Source: Streptomyces polyasparticus (GTDB lineage Bacteria > Actinomycetota > Actinomycetes > Streptomycetales > Streptomycetaceae). From it: 64,000 nucleotides of DNA. The DNA lies in NCBI RefSeq assembly GCF_014493765.1, contig NZ_JACTVJ010000011.1, positions 1-64,000 on the forward strand, given 5' to 3'. The notes beneath the pieces were generated by a model. It saw nothing but the letters and a program-made list of their open reading frames with translations, did no database searches and was not told the origin of the DNA. Both the position numbers and the translations under genes were made by a program. This document shows, piece by piece, positions 62,117 to 64,000 of the stretch. Position 1 is the first letter of the stretch; the number at the start of each line of letters is the position of its first letter.

Positions 62117-62593
62117 TCAGGACTCCGGACCGGCCTCGGCGCCATCGGAGTCCGGTTCGCAGATCGGACACGGGTCGAGCTCTCCGTCGGCCAGCGCGTG
62201 CGCGTCGGCCGGTACGGCCTGGGGTTTGCCCGCGACGAGCGGGCAGTCGGCGCGGTGGAAGAGCGTGCCCCCGGGCACGAGCAGCAGCTCGCCGCTGGTC
62301 GCCGGCGGCCGGCGCAGATCCGGTGGCGCCTCTTCCTGGACGAGCAGCGTGTACAGCTCGTTCATCTGCCCCGAGGCCGCAAGGCGCGCGGCATGCGCCA
62401 TGAGGATCGCGCCGGCGACGATGAGCGCCGCGCCCGGCAGGGTGCAGGAGGCCAGATAGGGAACCTGGCGTTCCACGAACCGCTCGCCCGAGATCCCGTA
62501 CCAGCCGATCACACAGAGCACGGCGCCGAGCGCCGCGGCGGCGAGGCCCGCCCACAGCAAGGGGTGCACTGTCCGCAGTCGAGCAGTCCGCAT
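62117..62593 (-). CDS. Small membrane protein with C-terminal CPIC motif
   Basis: 158 residues, ATG at 62593 preceded by GAGGGGG. Two membrane segments (LLWAGLAAAALGAVLCVIGWYG and LPGAALIVAGAILMAHAARL, parts). The cytoplasmic C-terminus ends 'FHRADCPLVAG...DPCPICEPD', whose cysteines could bind Zn. Only three bases separate its stop from the start of the fused transporter gene, so it heads that operon. Function not recognised; it may be a transporter accessory. Confidence 0.82.
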   Translation of the reverse strand: MRTARLRTVHPLLWAGLAAAALGAVLCVIGWYGISGERFVERQVPYLASCTLPGAALIVAGAILMAHAARLAASGQMNELYTLLVQEEAPPDLRRPPATSGELLLVPGGTLFHRADCPLVAGKPQAVPADAHALADGELDPCPICEPDSDGAEAGPES

Positions 62594-62786
62594 CCGGGCC
62601 CCCTCGGGATCCGATTCACGTGTGGGTGCGTCCCTGTCGGCAGGAGAGTCGACAGGAAGACGTGTCGATTGAGGCGTGTCTGTCGATCGCTCTGTTCTTG
62701 TCAGCCGATCGCTTGCACTATGCCTTCTTGAAGCTGACCCTGAAAGCACCGGGCTGTGCCCGGTCCGACACCCGGTGGTGAGCCAG
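62594..62786. other. Divergent control region
   Basis: 193 bp between divergent genes. It contains a cluster of GTCGA/TGTCG words (62629-62688: tgtcgg, gtcgac, tgtcga, tgtcga), possibly a regulator site, and a TTGTCA at 62698-62703 that may be a -35 box. No convincing complete promoter. Confidence 0.4.
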
Positions 62787-63371
62787 ATGGTCCTCGGGAG
62801 CAGCCCCCCTACGCGTACCAGGAGGCGTTGGTCCGCGCTCGTCGCGGCAACGGTCCTGGTCATCGGCCCGGCCCTCACGGCCTGCGGTGACGACGGAGGA
62901 GGGGGCACCGACGATCCGCCGCCCACCCCCTCCAAGGACAAGACGACCAGCGCACCCGCGGATCCCACGAGCGCGTCTCCGTCCGAGGAGGCACCCGGCG
63001 GCGGTCAGCCGGAGGATCCCGCGGCGGCCGAGAAGGAGATCAAGACCAACTTCGCGAAGTTCTTCGACCCCAAGGTCTCGATGGCCGAGAAGGAGAAGGT
63101 CCTGGAGAACGGCACCAAGATGCGGCCCGTCCTGCAGGCCTTCAGCGGGGACGAACGCGGTCAGCAGACCACGGCCGAGGTCAAGAAGGTGACCTTCACC
63201 TCGCCGACCGCCGCCAACGTCGCCTACGACCTCTCGCTCAACGGCGCGGTCGTCCTCCCGGGCGCCGCGGGAGCGGTGGTGGAGCAGGACGGCACCTGGA
63301 AGGTGTCGGTCAAGACGCTCTGCGGACTGCTCGCGATGAGCGGCAGCACCACACCGCTGCCCGGCTGTTGA
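62787..63371 (+). CDS. Small lipoprotein of the Liv-type locus
   Basis: 194 residues from ATG 62787 (GTG 62778 possible; the open frame runs from 62676). A Tat/Sec-type signal with RRRW and lipobox ALTAC (Cys33). A Pro/Ser/Thr-rich stretch follows, then a compact domain: 'EIKTNFAKFFDPKVSMAEKEKVL' (part) and 'PTAANVAYDLSLNGAVVLPGA' (part), resembling NTF2-like low-molecular-weight antigen (MTB12) domains. It precedes a substrate-binding lipoprotein by 4 bp and is divergent from the transporter. Confidence 0.82.
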   Translation: MVLGSSPPTRTRRRWSALVAATVLVIGPALTACGDDGGGGTDDPPPTPSKDKTTSAPADPTSASPSEEAPGGGQPEDPAAAEKEIKTNFAKFFDPKVSMAEKEKVLENGTKMRPVLQAFSGDERGQQTTAEVKKVTFTSPTAANVAYDLSLNGAVVLPGAAGAVVEQDGTWKVSVKTLCGLLAMSGSTTPLPGC

Positions 63372-63375
63372 GCGG

Positions 63376-64000
63376 ATGAAGGCAAGGCCGTACGGGTATG
63401 TGTCCGCGGCGCTGCTCGCCCTGGTCGCCGCCGGCTGCGGCAGCCGGCTGCCGGAGAGCGAGTTCACCGGCCGGCCCACCGGGACCGGGCAGCCCGCGGA
63501 CACCTCGCCCCTGCGCGTCGGGATCATCGCGAGCGAGACGAGCCCGGTGGGCGGCGAGGCGTTCACCGGGCCGCGGGACGGCGCGAAGGTGTACTTCGAC
63601 CGTCTGAACGCCGCGGGCGGGATCGGCGGCCGCAAGGTGGAGGTGCACACCTGCGACGACGGCGGCAGCGGCGTCGGCAACAACGAGTGTGTGCACCAGC
63701 TCGTCGACGAGCAGCAGGTCGTCGCGCTCGTCGCCACGACCACGCTCGATTACGAGGGCGCCCCGCGGGTGTCCGACGCGGGCGTCCCGGACATCGGCGG
63801 GCAGCCGATCGGGCCCGCGTACGACACGTATCCGCATCTGTACTCGATCTACGGCTCGCTCGCGCCGCGCAAGGGCGGCGAGGCGGGCTGGGACGGCAAG
63901 CAGTACGGCGGCACCGAGATCTACCGCTACTTCAAGCGTGAACACGGCGCCCGCACCGCCGCCGTGGTCTCGTACAACCAGGCTGCGTCGGCGGGCTATG
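63376..64000 (+). CDS. Branched-chain amino acid-type ABC substrate-binding lipoprotein (partial)
   Basis: The frame from ATG 63376 is open to the window end (208 codons seen). Lipobox VAAGC (Cys21). 'LRVGIIASETSPVGGEAFTGP' and 'GAKVYFDRLNAAGGIGGRKVEV' (parts) mark the LivJ/LivK periplasmic-binding fold, type 1. It begins 4 bp after the preceding lipoprotein stop and should supply ligand to the fused LivHMG-LivF transporter. The C-terminus lies beyond the window. Confidence 0.9.
   Translation, partial: MKARPYGYVSAALLALVAAGCGSRLPESEFTGRPTGTGQPADTSPLRVGIIASETSPVGGEAFTGPRDGAKVYFDRLNAAGGIGGRKVEVHTCDDGGSGVGNNECVHQLVDEQQVVALVATTTLDYEGAPRVSDAGVPDIGGQPIGPAYDTYPHLYSIYGSLAPRKGGEAGWDGKQYGGTEIYRYFKREHGARTAAVVSYNQAASAGY

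Overview
The window is about 64 kb of high-GC actinobacterial chromosome, almost certainly Streptomyces. The support is strong third-position GC bias, frequent GTG and TTG starts, many 1- or 4-nt stop/start overlaps, and housekeeping genes in the order known for Streptomyces (tlyA-nadK-recN, pyrG-nudix, ald-parA-scpA-scpB-rluB, aroH-tyrA-cmk-acyltransferase-der). There is no prophage, insertion sequence, CRISPR array or tRNA. I read it as conserved chromosome core with several accessory insertions.

Layout. 1-311 holds the 3' end of a 23S rRNA gene, the spacer and a 5S gene with a strong terminator. Next come a repeat-rich RG/RD protein with a TPR-like middle and acidic tail (442-2589), a DUF1015 protein, and a HAD-IIA phosphatase. 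5122-11176 is a siderophore iron locus: a siderophore-interacting reductase and two tandem paralogous binding lipoproteins on the minus strand, divergent from two FecCD permeases and an ATPase, with one DmdR/IdeR-type iron box between the two transcripts. 11239-17138 holds an SCP2-like protein, tlyA, nadK, an FtsX-type permease without an ATPase, and recN. 17363-27647 holds a glycosyltransferase, a PucR regulator divergent from an amino-acid/amine permease and a Tat-type flavin amine oxidase, an ECF sigma factor, an alpha/beta hydrolase and a GH15 enzyme. 28118-39906 is conserved core: CTP synthase, a Nudix hydrolase, an STAND-like TPR ATPase, alanine dehydrogenase, ParA with a small partner, ScpA/ScpB and RluB.

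40088-48255 is the most interesting accessory stretch. An ECF sigma factor with a SnoaL-like tail and an MFS exporter share an apparent promoter motif at identical spacing. After them comes a tightly overlapping operon: pnuC (NAD-precursor uptake), a NadR-type NMN adenylyltransferase/kinase, an NrtR-type Nudix regulator, an ADP-ribosylglycohydrolase and an RlaP-like nucleotidyltransferase. A second RlaP-like gene converges on the operon from the other strand. A perfect 16-nt inverted repeat overlaps the pnuC ribosome-binding site and start codon, and its core resembles an NrtR operator. I infer an autoregulated NAD/ADP-ribose module with possible nucleic-acid repair partners.

48265-58667 holds a Rieske lipoprotein with a DUF6529 membrane partner, small envelope proteins, the aroH-to-der operon and two Rpf-type muralytic proteins; the first rpf gene has a TTA codon as its second codon, suggesting bldA control. 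58686-64000 is a branched-chain amino-acid-type ABC transporter in which LivH, LivM and LivG are fused into one 919-residue protein. It lies with a separate LivF and a divergent lipoprotein and substrate-binding protein, the latter cut by the window end.
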